Of a stretch of 64,000 nucleotides of DNA, positions 18,419-26,375 are shown in pieces; within the stretch, counting starts at the first letter, position 1; the number at the start of each line of letters is the position of its first letter. This DNA comes from CALJFL01 sp039964455. GTDB lineage: Bacteria > Pseudomonadota > Gammaproteobacteria > Pseudomonadales > Halieaceae. Location: the NCBI GenBank assembly GCA_039964455.1, contig JBDVXK010000028.1, positions 11,472 to 75,471 on the forward strand, read 5' to 3'. The notes beneath the pieces are model-generated. The model was given only the letters and a program-made list of their open reading frames with translations, was not told the origin of the DNA and ran no database searches. The translations under genes were made by a program, and so were the position numbers.

Positions 18419-19675
18419 TCAGAAGCTCGCCAGTTGATCTTCCCGGACGGACTCAAGGCGAATTTCATACTCTTCAATTTCGCGGGTCAGGCTGGCTCGC
18501 TCGATCGCCAGGCTGATTTGCTCGGTAGCCGAATCAAAGTCACCCAGCTGGTGGTAAATGATTCCCAGGCCGTACAGCAGCCGACTGTCATCGGGCATGA
18601 TCTTCACCGCCCGTTGGTAATGCTCCAGCGCCAGCGGCCAGTCGCCCGCCTCGCCCGCCAGGTCGCCCAGCCAACTGTGATAGTAAGGGTTTCTGTCGCG
18701 ATAGCGACGAGAGCGATCAGACCAGTAGGCATGGTCCTCCTCACGACCCAGATACTCGTACAGGACAACCAGATTGTTCGTCGCCGAGCGGTCAAAATGG
18801 TCCAGCTGAAGTGCGCGGAAGTAGCTGCGCTCAGCATCCTCATACTGCCCGGCGACCCGATAGATAGCGCCCAGATTCACCCAGAGGTGTCCGGTGTCAG
18901 GGCTTAATTGCAGTGCACGTACAGCTTGTATCCAGGCTGTGTCCAGTTGCTCCTCGGCCAGCGCGCCCATTGCGATATTACTGTGGTAGAGCGCTGCGGC
19001 ATCCAGGTCGCTCAGCACCCGCGAGCCGGTGATCTCATTGGAAGACAAGGGATCGATATCAACCATGAACCTGTCGCCGTTGAGCGTCTTGACCAACACA
19101 TTGACGTGCAGGCGAACCGCTACCCGTTCACCCATACGCGACCACTGGGGACGAACCTCCAACCACTGATACCTTGCATCAAGCCCGGCCTCACGGGCCA
19201 GCGCGACAAACATATTGGCGTAAGATAGACAGTTGGCTGACCCTCGATGAAATGTCTCCTCGGCACCGCCCTCGGCAAAGGGGTCGTACTGAATATCGAG
19301 AATCGCCGGACTTTTTATGGACTGATGGAGATTTACCAGACGCTGTCGCTGATTATTGCGCTTGCCGGCATAGGTGGCCACGAAGTCACGCATGTCGTCG
19401 TCAAGGGCCAGCAGGTCCGGGGTTGGCGCCGTGCGCTGCGCATCCTCCACCGTGATCACCTGGCCGTCAAGAATCAGCGGAGACAGGTCTGCCACCGCTA
19501 GCTGTTCTGACGGGATTGACACACAGGCAAACAAAAAAGGCAGTACCAGCAGAACAAAGGAGCGGCGCAGCCCCGCAAAGACACTGAGCCTCTGCGAACC
19601 GGAAGCGCTGGACCACCAGCGCCTGTTACCACCTACCGGGGTGGCTGTCTCCGCCAGAAACTTGCGGAAAGCCAT
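18419..19675 (-). CDS. Lipoprotein-like protein with transglutaminase-like and TPR domains
   Basis: About 418 residues. A basic N-terminus runs into a hydrophobic segment ending LPFLFACVS, a plausible lipobox. A middle region (about 120-215) has the papain/transglutaminase-like pattern: Cys in GSANCLSYANMFVALAREAGL, His in RLHVNVLV, and Asp in FMVDIDP. Four TPR-type repeats follow (about 255-400, for example WVNLGAIYRVAGQYEDAERS). Such proteins may act as periplasmic scaffolds or proteases; function is inferred. The ATG at 19675 is preceded by GGAGGT, which lies inside the longer reading from 19687, so the shorter start is preferred. A minus-strand TATACT lies at 19719-19714. Confidence 0.82.
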   Translation of the reverse strand: MAFRKFLAETATPVGGNRRWWSSASGSQRLSVFAGLRRSFVLLVLPFLFACVSIPSEQLAVADLSPLILDGQVITVEDAQRTAPTPDLLALDDDMRDFVATYAGKRNNQRQRLVNLHQSIKSPAILDIQYDPFAEGGAEETFHRGSANCLSYANMFVALAREAGLDARYQWLEVRPQWSRMGERVAVRLHVNVLVKTLNGDRFMVDIDPLSSNEITGSRVLSDLDAAALYHSNIAMGALAEEQLDTAWIQAVRALQLSPDTGHLWVNLGAIYRVAGQYEDAERSYFRALQLDHFDRSATNNLVVLYEYLGREEDHAYWSDRSRRYRDRNPYYHSWLGDLAGEAGDWPLALEHYQRAVKIMPDDSRLLYGLGIIYHQLGDFDSATEQISLAIERASLTREIEEYEIRLESVREDQLASF

Positions 19676-19768
19676 CACTACCTCCACGCGCCGTCCGAGC
19701 GGCGCCTGCTAACAGTATAGCGCAGTGGCTCTCATCCCTCCCACACGCCGGGTAGCAGCGGTTATCTG

Positions 19769-19782
19769 TTGACCTGCATCAA
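19769..19782 (+). promoter_or_regulatory. FNR/Anr-type binding site upstream of small membrane protein
   Basis: TTGACCTGCATCAA matches the FNR/Anr/Dnr consensus TTGAT-N4-ATCAA at nine of ten defined positions. Its centre is at 19775.5. A class II promoter (site at -41.5) would start near 19817, and the six bases where the -10 box should be, 19805-19810, read GATTCT, a tolerable match. It precedes the 43-residue gene at 19861. Confidence 0.6.
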
Positions 19783-19860
19783 TGCGCCTCGCGGCCTGTT
19801 GCGAGATTCTGGTCGCATAAGCATGTAGCCCACATAGAGGCAAAATCAGGGAGAAAGACA

Positions 19861-19992
19861 ATGACTCAACATATCGTCCCACAGGATACCGTTGAAGATC
19901 AGCAGATCATGCGTCGTTTGATGATCGTTATCGCAGGATTCATGGCAGCCACCGCAGCGATGGCGCTTGTGGTCGCGGCATTCGCTAGCTAA
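19861..19992 (+). CDS. Small single-pass membrane protein (43 residues), likely FNR-controlled
   Basis: ATG at 19861, GGGAGA seven bases upstream, stop at 19990-19992. The product starts MTQHIVPQDTVEDQQIMRRL, a polar and acidic N-terminus ending in two arginines, followed by one hydrophobic helix of about 22 residues rich in Ala, Met and Val. By the positive-inside rule the charged N-terminus would be cytoplasmic. The family is not recognised. The strong ribosome site, compact reading frame and FNR-type box upstream make it a real gene. Low-oxygen regulation suggests a role beside a respiratory complex or in membrane adaptation; that is inference. It converges with cysH with a 15-bp gap. Confidence 0.72.
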   Translation: MTQHIVPQDTVEDQQIMRRLMIVIAGFMAATAAMALVVAAFAS

Positions 19993-20007
19993 ATCGCCGG
20001 CGGCCGC

Positions 20008-20634
20008 TCAGGCCGCTGTATGCAGACCACATTCCCTACCATCGGCAACTTTGGTCGGGTCGAAATAGTGGCGGCAGCTTGGTAATTGATGCTCGGACAT
20101 ATAGTCCTCTACATCGTCTTCAGACCAGTGGAAGATAGGCGCGACCTTGATAATTCCGCGATTGTCCCTGGTGACAATATCCAGGGTCTTGCGATGTTCT
20201 GTTTCCTCACGCCTGATTCCAGTGAGCCAGATCTCCGGCTTAAACTCACCTAGGGCCCTGTTAAACGGCTCCAGCTTCACTTGCTCGGTGAAATCCGCGT
20301 GCCGCTCCTCCTCATCTATCGTCGGTATCCCGCCCATAATCGCGTTGCGGCGCTCCGAGGTCATCTGTGGGGAGAACACATGGATATCCAGCTCAAGGTC
20401 GCGAATCAGGCGCTCGGCCACAATGTAGGTATCGCGCAGGTTGTAGCCTGTATCCACCCAGATGGTCGGTACAGACCCGTCCAGCTGACTCACCAAATGC
20501 AACATCAGGGCCGCATTGCGTCCCATGCTGGTAGTGGCGATCGTCGACACATTTTGCGCGAGCGCCCACTGCACAATTTCCTGTGCACTGGCGTGACGCA
20601 GGGATGCGTTGACGCTGTCCAGATCAATATCCAA
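20008..20634 (-). CDS. cysH: Phosphoadenosine phosphosulfate reductase
   Basis: Reduces PAPS to sulfite with thioredoxin in assimilatory sulfate reduction. The 208-residue protein has the PP-loop-like phosphate site (TIATTSMGRNAA), VDTGYNLRDTY, LTGIRREETEHR and the C-terminal catalytic ECGLH motif. The extra cysteine pairs that bind the [4Fe-4S] cluster of APS reductases are absent, so PAPS is the expected substrate. It is shorter than E. coli CysH (244), mainly at the N-terminus. The rest of the sulfate pathway is not in the window. The AT-rich upstream region carries a possible operator. Confidence 0.9.
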   Translation of the reverse strand: MDIDLDSVNASLRHASAQEIVQWALAQNVSTIATTSMGRNAALMLHLVSQLDGSVPTIWVDTGYNLRDTYIVAERLIRDLELDIHVFSPQMTSERRNAIMGGIPTIDEEERHADFTEQVKLEPFNRALGEFKPEIWLTGIRREETEHRKTLDIVTRDNRGIIKVAPIFHWSEDDVEDYMSEHQLPSCRHYFDPTKVADGRECGLHTAA

Positions 20635-20680
20635 GTTAACTTCCGCCCGACGAGTAGAGGGCCGAACTTTAAAGAATCAA

Positions 20681-20718
20681 AATAACCCTGACAAATAACT
20701 AAGTTTTATATGGTTATT
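20681..20718. promoter_or_regulatory. Possible cysH operator: spaced inverted repeat
   Basis: AATAACC (20681-20687) and GGTTATT (20712-20718) form a 7-bp inverted repeat around an AT-rich centre, about 50 bases upstream of the cysH start. Read on the minus strand, AGTTATTTG and GGTTATTTTG are also near-direct repeats one helical turn apart. The layout would suit a LysR-type activator such as CysB, but this is inference from position and target gene. Confidence 0.3.
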
Positions 20719-20829
20719 CTGCCGCCATGAACAGATGGGACACTTTGTCTGGCATTCAGCCACAATTGTTGGCCGAGTCTAAACACACAATACTCTCCAT
20801 CCTGTGCCACATCGTGTCTGGAGACCCTC

Positions 20830-21957
20830 ATGAAAAACGATTTATGTGAAAAGCTTGGTATCGATTACCCAATCTTTGCTTTCACCCATTGCCGTGACGT
20901 TGTCGTTGCGGTGAGCAAGGCTGGCGGCATCGGCGTGCTGGGTGCCGTTGGCTTCAGCCCGGAGCAGTTGAAAGAGGAACTGGACTGGATTGATGCACAC
21001 ATAGGCGACCGGTTTTACGGTGTGGATGTAGTGATTCCCCAGAAATACGAGGGAATGGGCGACATGAGCGCTGAAGAAATGGAAGCGCAACTGTGGAAAA
21101 TGGTGCCGCAGGAGCACATGGACTTCGCCCAGAAGTTACTGGCGGATGCGGGCGTACCGGCCTGGCCCGATGGCACCACAACCATGGGTCTGATGGGTTG
21201 GACCGATGCCACGGCGACGCCCTTACTCGAAGAGGCCCTGAAGCGCCCCCAGTGCCGCATGATTGCCAACGCACTGGGTACGCCTCCCGCCGATAAAATA
21301 AAAATGGTACAGGACTCCGGCCGCCTGATCGGCGCACTGTGCGGCAAGGTTAAACAGGCAGTGGCTCACAAAGAGGCCGGCCTGGACTTTGTCATCGCCC
21401 AGGGTGGCGAGGGCGGCGGCCATACCGGTGACGTGGGGTCCGTGGTGCTGTGGCCGCAGATTGTCGACGCGCTGGGAGACACGCCTATGCTGGCTGCCGG
21501 TGGTATAGGCAACGGCCGACAGGTTGCCGCAGCCATGGCGATGGGTGCTGCGGGTGTCTGGACAGGCTCTCTCTGGCTCACGGTGGAGGAAGCACACACC
21601 CAGCCGGCCCAGAAACAATCGCTGCTGGAAGCGACCAGCGAAGATACCATCCGCTCGCGCTCCTGGACCGGCAAAACATGCCGTATGTTGAAGAGCGACT
21701 GGACCGACGCCTGGGAGCGACCAGATACACCAGACCCGCTGGGCATGCCCCTGCAGGGCATGGTCACATCTGACGGCATGCGCCGCACCGCAACCTACGC
21801 CGACAAGGGCGACTGCCAGAGCGTGGCGTTCAACCCCTGTGGCCAGGTCATCGGTCAGATCAACGAGGTGGAATCCTGCCGCCAGGTCATTTTCCGCATG
21901 CTGGACGAATACGTGGATGCCGTAGGCATGGCCGGGAGTATGCTCCCGGAGGTATAG
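20830..21957 (+). CDS. Nitronate monooxygenase-like flavoprotein (2-nitropropane dioxygenase family)
   Basis: A TIM-barrel FMN enzyme of the NPD family, 375 residues. Marks are AVSKAGGIGVLGAVG near the N-terminus, AQGGEGGGHTGDVGS (substrate/FMN region) and AAGGIGNGRQVAAAMAMGAAGVWTGS (phosphate-binding loop). Members oxidise alkyl nitronates or act as FMN-dependent oxidoreductases, so the substrate remains open. The ATG at 20830 has GGAG six bases upstream. The reading MKNDLCEKLGIDYPIFAFTH is a typical family start. Gene stands alone, followed by a GC-rich hairpin. Confidence 0.87.
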   Translation: MKNDLCEKLGIDYPIFAFTHCRDVVVAVSKAGGIGVLGAVGFSPEQLKEELDWIDAHIGDRFYGVDVVIPQKYEGMGDMSAEEMEAQLWKMVPQEHMDFAQKLLADAGVPAWPDGTTTMGLMGWTDATATPLLEEALKRPQCRMIANALGTPPADKIKMVQDSGRLIGALCGKVKQAVAHKEAGLDFVIAQGGEGGGHTGDVGSVVLWPQIVDALGDTPMLAAGGIGNGRQVAAAMAMGAAGVWTGSLWLTVEEAHTQPAQKQSLLEATSEDTIRSRSWTGKTCRMLKSDWTDAWERPDTPDPLGMPLQGMVTSDGMRRTATYADKGDCQSVAFNPCGQVIGQINEVESCRQVIFRMLDEYVDAVGMAGSMLPEV

Positions 21958-21975
21958 CAGCGCTGCCGGCACAAC

Positions 21976-21998
21976 CCCGCGGGATTCAAGCCCGCGGG
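21976..21998. terminator. GC-rich hairpin, possible terminator or attenuator
   Basis: CCCGCGGG repeated at 21976-21983 and 21991-21998 forms an 8-bp stem with a 7-base loop, 19 bases after the nitronate-monooxygenase-like gene and 22 before the next ATG. There is no T-run (CAAAAG follows), so it is at best a weak or factor-dependent terminator. Confidence 0.4.
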
Positions 21999-22019
21999 CA
22001 AAAGCCGTATGATGGGCAC

Positions 22020-23099
22020 ATGCCCAAAAACTTTCGCACACTTCTCGCAGTCTGCTGCAGCGTTATGCTGTGCGCCTGCAGCAGCCAACCCGATGCACCT
22101 ACTGTAGAGGAATCTGCCGCTGAAGTGGCCGGCTTCATCGCCACCGACCAACTGCGCGATGGCCGCGGCCGCTTCCGGGAAATTTTCTGCACCGTGCTTG
22201 AAGAGCGCGGTGAATCTCTGCCCGACTACCGCAGCTGCGATCAGGCTCTGAAAAACACCGGGGCTGAAGCCGGTGCCACTGGTGCCCCTGTTGCCTTGGG
22301 CCAATCGCCTACCCAACCGCTGATACTGCTGGTACCCGGCCTGGGCTGGGAATGTTTCGCCGAGTGGCTGGATCTGGAGTATTCAGCGCCAAAGCATGTC
22401 GCCGACTTTGGCTATGAGGTACGCGCGGTTCCGGTAGACGGCCTGTCCAGCAGCGCCAACAACGCCGAACAGCTAGCCGCTTACGTCGATGCGCTGCCAG
22501 CGGAAGATCTGGCCCGCCCCCTGATATTGATGGGCTACTCCAAAGGTACACCGGACATACTTGAAGCACTGGTGCGCTATCCGCGGCTCGCTGACAAGGT
22601 CACTGCGGTTTTGAGCTTGGCCGGATCCGTAAAGGGCTCACCGCTGGCCGATGAGGCGAGTCAGGATCAGGCAAACCTGCTGACCCATGTTCCGGGCTCA
22701 CAGTGTGACAAGGGCGACGAGGGTGCCGTGGACAGCCTGAGGACAGAGGTGCGCCAAACCTGGCTGGCCGAAAACCCGTTGCCGGAAACGCTTCGTTATT
22801 ACTCGGTGGTGACCTACCCGGACTACGACCGTGTGTCCTGGGGCCTGCGCAACAGCTACCGGGCGCTGAGTGGCGTAGATGCGCGGAACGATACCCAGGT
22901 TTTAATTTACGACCAGATTATTCCGCAATCGACCTTGGTTGCCTTTATCAACGCCGACCACTGGGCCATCGCAGTGCCTGTGACCCGCAAGCACAGTTTT
23001 ATCGGCAGTACCTTTGTGAATCACAACGACTATCCCCGAGAAGCCATGCTCGAGGCTTTGCTGCGTTATATCGAAGAGGATCTTGCGCAGCGACCCTAG
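22020..23099 (+). CDS. Alpha/beta-hydrolase lipoprotein
   Basis: 359 residues. The N-terminus has a lipoprotein signal with lipobox LCAC (Cys20), so the protein should be membrane-anchored. The hydrolase fold shows LILLVPGLGW (oxyanion region), the nucleophile elbow MGYSKG with Ser as nucleophile, and a late His in NADHWAIA; an acid is expected between them. Substrate is unknown; esterase or lipase activity is likely. The last four bases overlap the end of the convergent ParA-like gene (CTAG serves both stops). Confidence 0.85.
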   Translation: MPKNFRTLLAVCCSVMLCACSSQPDAPTVEESAAEVAGFIATDQLRDGRGRFREIFCTVLEERGESLPDYRSCDQALKNTGAEAGATGAPVALGQSPTQPLILLVPGLGWECFAEWLDLEYSAPKHVADFGYEVRAVPVDGLSSSANNAEQLAAYVDALPAEDLARPLILMGYSKGTPDILEALVRYPRLADKVTAVLSLAGSVKGSPLADEASQDQANLLTHVPGSQCDKGDEGAVDSLRTEVRQTWLAENPLPETLRYYSVVTYPDYDRVSWGLRNSYRALSGVDARNDTQVLIYDQIIPQSTLVAFINADHWAIAVPVTRKHSFIGSTFVNHNDYPREAMLEALLRYIEEDLAQRP

Positions 23100-23893
23100 G
23101 CCGCGCGTGAAATAGTTTTCTCAAGCTCAGCGTGCAAATCCAGATACTGCCCGGTCAGTTTGTGGCCCGGCGCCAGGTCAATCAGCGGCCGGTGGGCGCG
23201 ATGTGACTCCTTCATCTTGACCGAAGTATTGAGGTAGGTCGCCAACACCGGATACCCCTCCTCTTCCAATTCCGCCACCAGCTCACCGGGTAAGCGCGCC
23301 TGGGAATTGAACTGGTTGATGACAATCCCTTCCACGTCCAGGTCGGGGTTATGGTCTTCCTGCAGCTCGGCAATGTTATCCATCAGCGAATAAAGACTCT
23401 GGCGAGCAAAGCTATCGCAATCAAAGGGCACCAGCACCGTGTCTGCAGCTATCAGCGCTGACTTGGAATAGAAGTTAAAATTGGGCGGCGTATCGATATA
23501 CACGCGATCGTATTCTTCGCTGAGTTTTTCCAGGGCATCGCGCATTTTGTAAATCTTGTAGCGCGACTCCAGCTCTTTCTCCATATCAGAGAGCACCGGG
23601 CTGGAAGGCATCAGGTACAGGTTTTCGTAGGGTGTTTCCCAGACGAAGGAATCCGGGTTCTGCCGCATTTTGCGCGAACCCACGGTTTGCTTGAACAAGC
23701 CCGCAACACCTTGCGCCTCAGCCGGGAACGCGTCGGCATCGACTTCGCCGACCAGGTAATGGGTGGTATTGCCCTGAACATCAAGGTCGACCACCAGGGT
23801 GCGGTAGCCCATGGCGGCACCAATGGCAGCGAGATTACACGTGATGCTGGTTTTGCCAACACCGCCTTTTTGATTGAAAACTACGCGTCTCAT
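23096..23893 (-). CDS. ParA/MinD-type ATPase
   Basis: A deviant-Walker ATPase of the ParA family, about 265 residues. The N-terminus MRRVVFNQKGGVGKTSITCN contains the KGGVGKT P-loop, followed by LVVDLDVQGNTTHYL (switch I region) and YIDTPPNFNF (Walker B/switch II). Relatives position plasmids, chromosomes or protein clusters. No ParB partner is adjacent, so it is more likely an orphan cargo-positioning or regulatory ATPase; that is inference. Start at ATG 23893; a GTG at 23929 adds 12 non-family residues. A 600-bp repeat-rich region lies upstream. Confidence 0.85.
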   Translation of the reverse strand: MRRVVFNQKGGVGKTSITCNLAAIGAAMGYRTLVVDLDVQGNTTHYLVGEVDADAFPAEAQGVAGLFKQTVGSRKMRQNPDSFVWETPYENLYLMPSSPVLSDMEKELESRYKIYKMRDALEKLSEEYDRVYIDTPPNFNFYSKSALIAADTVLVPFDCDSFARQSLYSLMDNIAELQEDHNPDLDVEGIVINQFNSQARLPGELVAELEEEGYPVLATYLNTSVKMKESHRAHRPLIDLAPGHKLTGQYLDLHAELEKTISRAA

Positions 23894-24020
23894 GGGGTCA
23901 CTTTTTGGGGCTGGGAATGGATCGATCACTGAACGATGAGTTTAAACAATGCTAGGTGGGTTTGTAAGCGTCTTGCGGGTTTATAGCTTGGTTTTTGGTA
24001 GGGCTTGGTGGTTCGCAAAC

Positions 24021-24213
24021 GTTAGGCATCTCACTATCTGGTGAACACTATTTGAGCTTGGTAGGGCAGGCGCATATATTCGTAGATATTATTCGGCATC
24101 TCGCGATCTGGTGTGCCCCTTTTGGGCTTAGAAGGGCATGCGCATACATTCGTAGATATTGTTAGGCATCTCGCGATCTGGTTTGCCTCTTTTGGGCTTA
24201 GAACTACATGCGC
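24021..24213. repeat. Tandem repeat, 70-bp unit, about 2.75 copies
   Basis: Units begin at 24021, 24091 and 24161. Each starts with a GGCATCTC core and the first two end with CGTAGATATT. Units 2 and 3 are nearly identical for their first 45 bases; unit 1 is more diverged. The third unit is cut short and runs into its own reverse complement. The 23894-24492 gap holds no convincing gene; an 82-residue minus-strand frame across it only reflects the repeat. Confidence 0.85.
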
Positions 24214-24236
24214 CCAAAAGAGGCAAACCAGATCGC
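24173..24236. repeat. Perfect 24-bp stem-loop
   Basis: Bases 24173-24196 and 24213-24236 are exact reverse complements with a 16-base loop. The left arm is part of the third tandem unit, so the right arm is an inverted partial copy of the 70-bp repeat. Confidence 0.9.
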
Positions 24237-24278
24237 TGGGGTGTTGCAGGAATTGTGGAACGCTAAGTAAAAGAGACT

Positions 24279-24357
24279 GCAAAAGCGATGGTTTCTATTT
24301 TTAACTCAGGTGCCGGGTTTGACGGCCCTAGTTCAAAATAGAAACCACCGTTTTTGC
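24279..24357. repeat. Near-perfect 23-bp inverted repeat
   Basis: Arms 24279-24301 and 24335-24357 match at 21 of 23 positions; one difference is a G-T wobble. The 33-base centre is GC-rich. The arms contain GTTTCTATTTT and its complement. It is unrelated in sequence to the stem-loops on either side. Confidence 0.85.
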
Positions 24358-24379
24358 CCCGTAATTCTGCAGCGCCAGA

Positions 24380-24443
24380 GGCGACAGGTGAGCACCCCTT
24401 GAGAGCATGAAGTTTTAAACGAAAGGGGTGCTCACCTGTCGCC
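24380..24443. repeat. Perfect 21-bp stem-loop
   Basis: Bases 24380-24400 and 24423-24443 are exact reverse complements, with a 22-base AT-rich loop. It lies about 50 bases past the stop of the iron alcohol dehydrogenase gene. It may end that transcript, but there is no T-run. Confidence 0.9.
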
Positions 24444-24492
24444 ACCCAAGCCCAAATCGAAGCACCGTCGGGGAACTAACTTCGGTTCAAGG

Positions 24493-25653
24493 CTATCCCC
24501 AAACCCGTCTATACAACTCAACAATCTCCCCGGCATCCGGTACCCGCGGATTGTTGGCCGGCGACCCGGAGTCCAGCGCCTGCTGCGCCATCAACTCCAG
24601 CGAATCAAACCACTGCGTTTCATCAATGCCAAATTCACCCGGCGTAGGTACCGACAGGTCGGCGTTAAGCGACCGCAAACCCTCGACGAGTTTTCCCAAC
24701 GCTACATCGTCGCTATCACCTTCCCCGGCGATACCCATGTAACGAGCGCAATGTGCGTAGCGCTGCGGTGCATGATCCACCGACCAGGCGGTGACTTCCG
24801 GCAGTAACATCGCGTTGCTCAAGCCGTGTGGCACATGAAACAGGGCACCTATAGGCCGGCTCATGCCGTGGATCAGGGTCACCGAGGCGTTGGCGAAGGC
24901 GATACCACCTTGAGTGGCTGCCAGCATCATGGCCTCGCGAGCTGCGCGGTTATCGGGCTCAGCGCATGCCGTGCGGAGATTCTGGTAAATCGTGCGCATC
25001 GCCGTCAGTGCGACACTGTCAGTAAACGGATTGCACTTGCGGCTTACATAGGCCTCCAGCGCGTGACAGAGGCTATCGATACCGGTATCCGCAGTGAGAC
25101 GATACGGCATGCTCAGGGTCAGCTCGTAATCAACCAGCGCTGCAACCGGCATCAGCCCGAGACCCATGCAGAGCATTTTTTCCTGTGTCTGGGTGTCAGT
25201 AATCACCGCAACACGCGTGGCCTCCGAGCCGGTACCCGCCGTTGTGGGTATTGCCAGGATGGGCAAGCCACTGTCTATCTTATGAGGCACCTTGTAATCA
25301 CGCATTGGGCCATCACGCTCGGCCAGCACGGCAACGGCCTTGGCCGTATCCAGAGAACTACCGCCGCCCAGGGCCACAACGCAGTCGTAGTCGCCTTCGC
25401 GCAATTGGGTCAGCGCCAGATCGACACTGTCGGTAGTGGGGTCCGGAACACAGTCACCGAATAAACCGAAGGCCACATTGGCCTCACGCAACGGCGTCTG
25501 CAGCTGCTCTGCGTAACCGCACTCCACCATGAAGGGGTCGGTGATCAGCAGTGGCTTCGACAAGCCAAGCTCAGCAAGCGTGGGCACCAACTGTTGACTG
25601 GCGCCCGCCCCTACTCGGAGGATTCGCGGCAGGTTGATGTTCGCAGTGGTCAT
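24493..25653 (-). CDS. Iron-containing alcohol dehydrogenase
   Basis: A group III (iron/zinc) alcohol dehydrogenase, 386 residues, NAD(P)-dependent. Marks are VVALGGGSSLDTAKAVAVL (dinucleotide site), TTAGTGSEATRVAVITD, and the metal ligands in DSLCHALEAYVSRKCNPFTD and GMSRPIGALFHVPHGLSNAMLLP. Substrate is not predictable; relatives handle butanol, lactaldehyde, 4-hydroxybutyrate and similar compounds. A strong GGGGAGG precedes the ATG. It lies 15 bp downstream of the FKBP gene and is probably its operon partner. Confidence 0.92.
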   Translation of the reverse strand: MTTANINLPRILRVGAGASQQLVPTLAELGLSKPLLITDPFMVECGYAEQLQTPLREANVAFGLFGDCVPDPTTDSVDLALTQLREGDYDCVVALGGGSSLDTAKAVAVLAERDGPMRDYKVPHKIDSGLPILAIPTTAGTGSEATRVAVITDTQTQEKMLCMGLGLMPVAALVDYELTLSMPYRLTADTGIDSLCHALEAYVSRKCNPFTDSVALTAMRTIYQNLRTACAEPDNRAAREAMMLAATQGGIAFANASVTLIHGMSRPIGALFHVPHGLSNAMLLPEVTAWSVDHAPQRYAHCARYMGIAGEGDSDDVALGKLVEGLRSLNADLSVPTPGEFGIDETQWFDSLELMAQQALDSGSPANNPRVPDAGEIVELYRRVWG

Positions 25654-25668
25654 CGCTGCCTCCCCTAC

Positions 25669-26301
25669 TCAGTCCTTGATATCGATAAGGTGGATTTCAA
25701 AAACCAGTGCCGTGTTGGGTGGAATTGAATCGCCGGCACCCTGCTCACCGTAGGCCAACTCAGGCGGGCAGGCTATGCGCCACTTATCCCCTACTGACAT
25801 CAGCTGTAACGCTTCCGTCCAACCGGGTATCACCTGGTTCACCCCGAATTCGGCAGGCTGGCCGCGCTCGACCGAGCTGTCAAATACAGTCCCATCAACC
25901 AGTGTCCCGTGGTAGTGCGTTACCACGGTGCTTTGCCCACTGGGGCTGGGCCCGCTGCCGGTCTCCAATACCTCGTATTGCAGGCCGCTGGCAGTAGTCG
26001 TTACCTCTTCACGCGCGGCATTGGCCACCATAAATTGTTCCGCCAGTTGCGCCCGCTTGGCACCCAGTTCGGCCGCCTTGGCCTGCTGCCTTTCCTGAAT
26101 CGCCTGGTAGCTGGGGTTGAGTTCAGCATCGGACAGAGCCGCCTGCTGCTCGTTATACCAGTGCTGGATGCCCGCAATCACAGCATCAAGCTCCATGCCA
26201 TCAAAGCTGTTCTTAAGCAGTTGGTCTCCAAACTGTAATCCAAATCCGTAGCTGACTTTCTGCTCGTCTGTAACCAATTCGACTTCGGGTTGTAGTGCCA
26301 T
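25669..26301 (-). CDS. FKBP-type peptidyl-prolyl isomerase
   Basis: 210 residues. An N-terminal helical dimerisation domain (about 1-100, with a charged helix around QERQQAKAAELGAKRAQLAEQF) is followed by one FKBP domain (about 105-210): VVTHYHGTLVDGTVFDSSVERGQPAEF, VIPGWTEALQLMSVGDKWR, PPELAYGEQGAGDSIPPNTALVFEIHL. The layout is that of FklB/Mip/FkpA. No signal peptide is present, so a cytoplasmic FklB-like chaperone is favoured. First gene of the pair with the iron alcohol dehydrogenase. Confidence 0.92.
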   Translation of the reverse strand: MALQPEVELVTDEQKVSYGFGLQFGDQLLKNSFDGMELDAVIAGIQHWYNEQQAALSDAELNPSYQAIQERQQAKAAELGAKRAQLAEQFMVANAAREEVTTTASGLQYEVLETGSGPSPSGQSTVVTHYHGTLVDGTVFDSSVERGQPAEFGVNQVIPGWTEALQLMSVGDKWRIACPPELAYGEQGAGDSIPPNTALVFEIHLIDIKD

Positions 26302-26375
26302 GACAAAAATCCGTTATTCTGGGTAAGAAGAAGCCGCGCACTTTACCACAACCGACATCGCATCTGGAGGCAGGA

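Noticed and set aside
20728..20850. Short ORF of 40 codons before the nitronate-monooxygenase-like gene
   Set aside because: No ribosome site, and it overlaps the start of a well supported gene in another frame.
21223..22041. 272-residue minus-strand ORF
   Set aside because: Shadow of the nitronate-monooxygenase-like gene, which has clear family motifs on the plus strand.
24021..24240. CRISPR array or integron attC sites
   Set aside because: Units are contiguous 70-bp copies without unique spacers, and no cas genes are present. The GTTAGGC cores resemble attC ends, but there is no paired opposite core, no integrase and no cassette structure.
24034..24282. 82-residue minus-strand ORF
   Set aside because: It runs through the tandem repeats and one stem-loop, and its protein repeats only because the DNA does.
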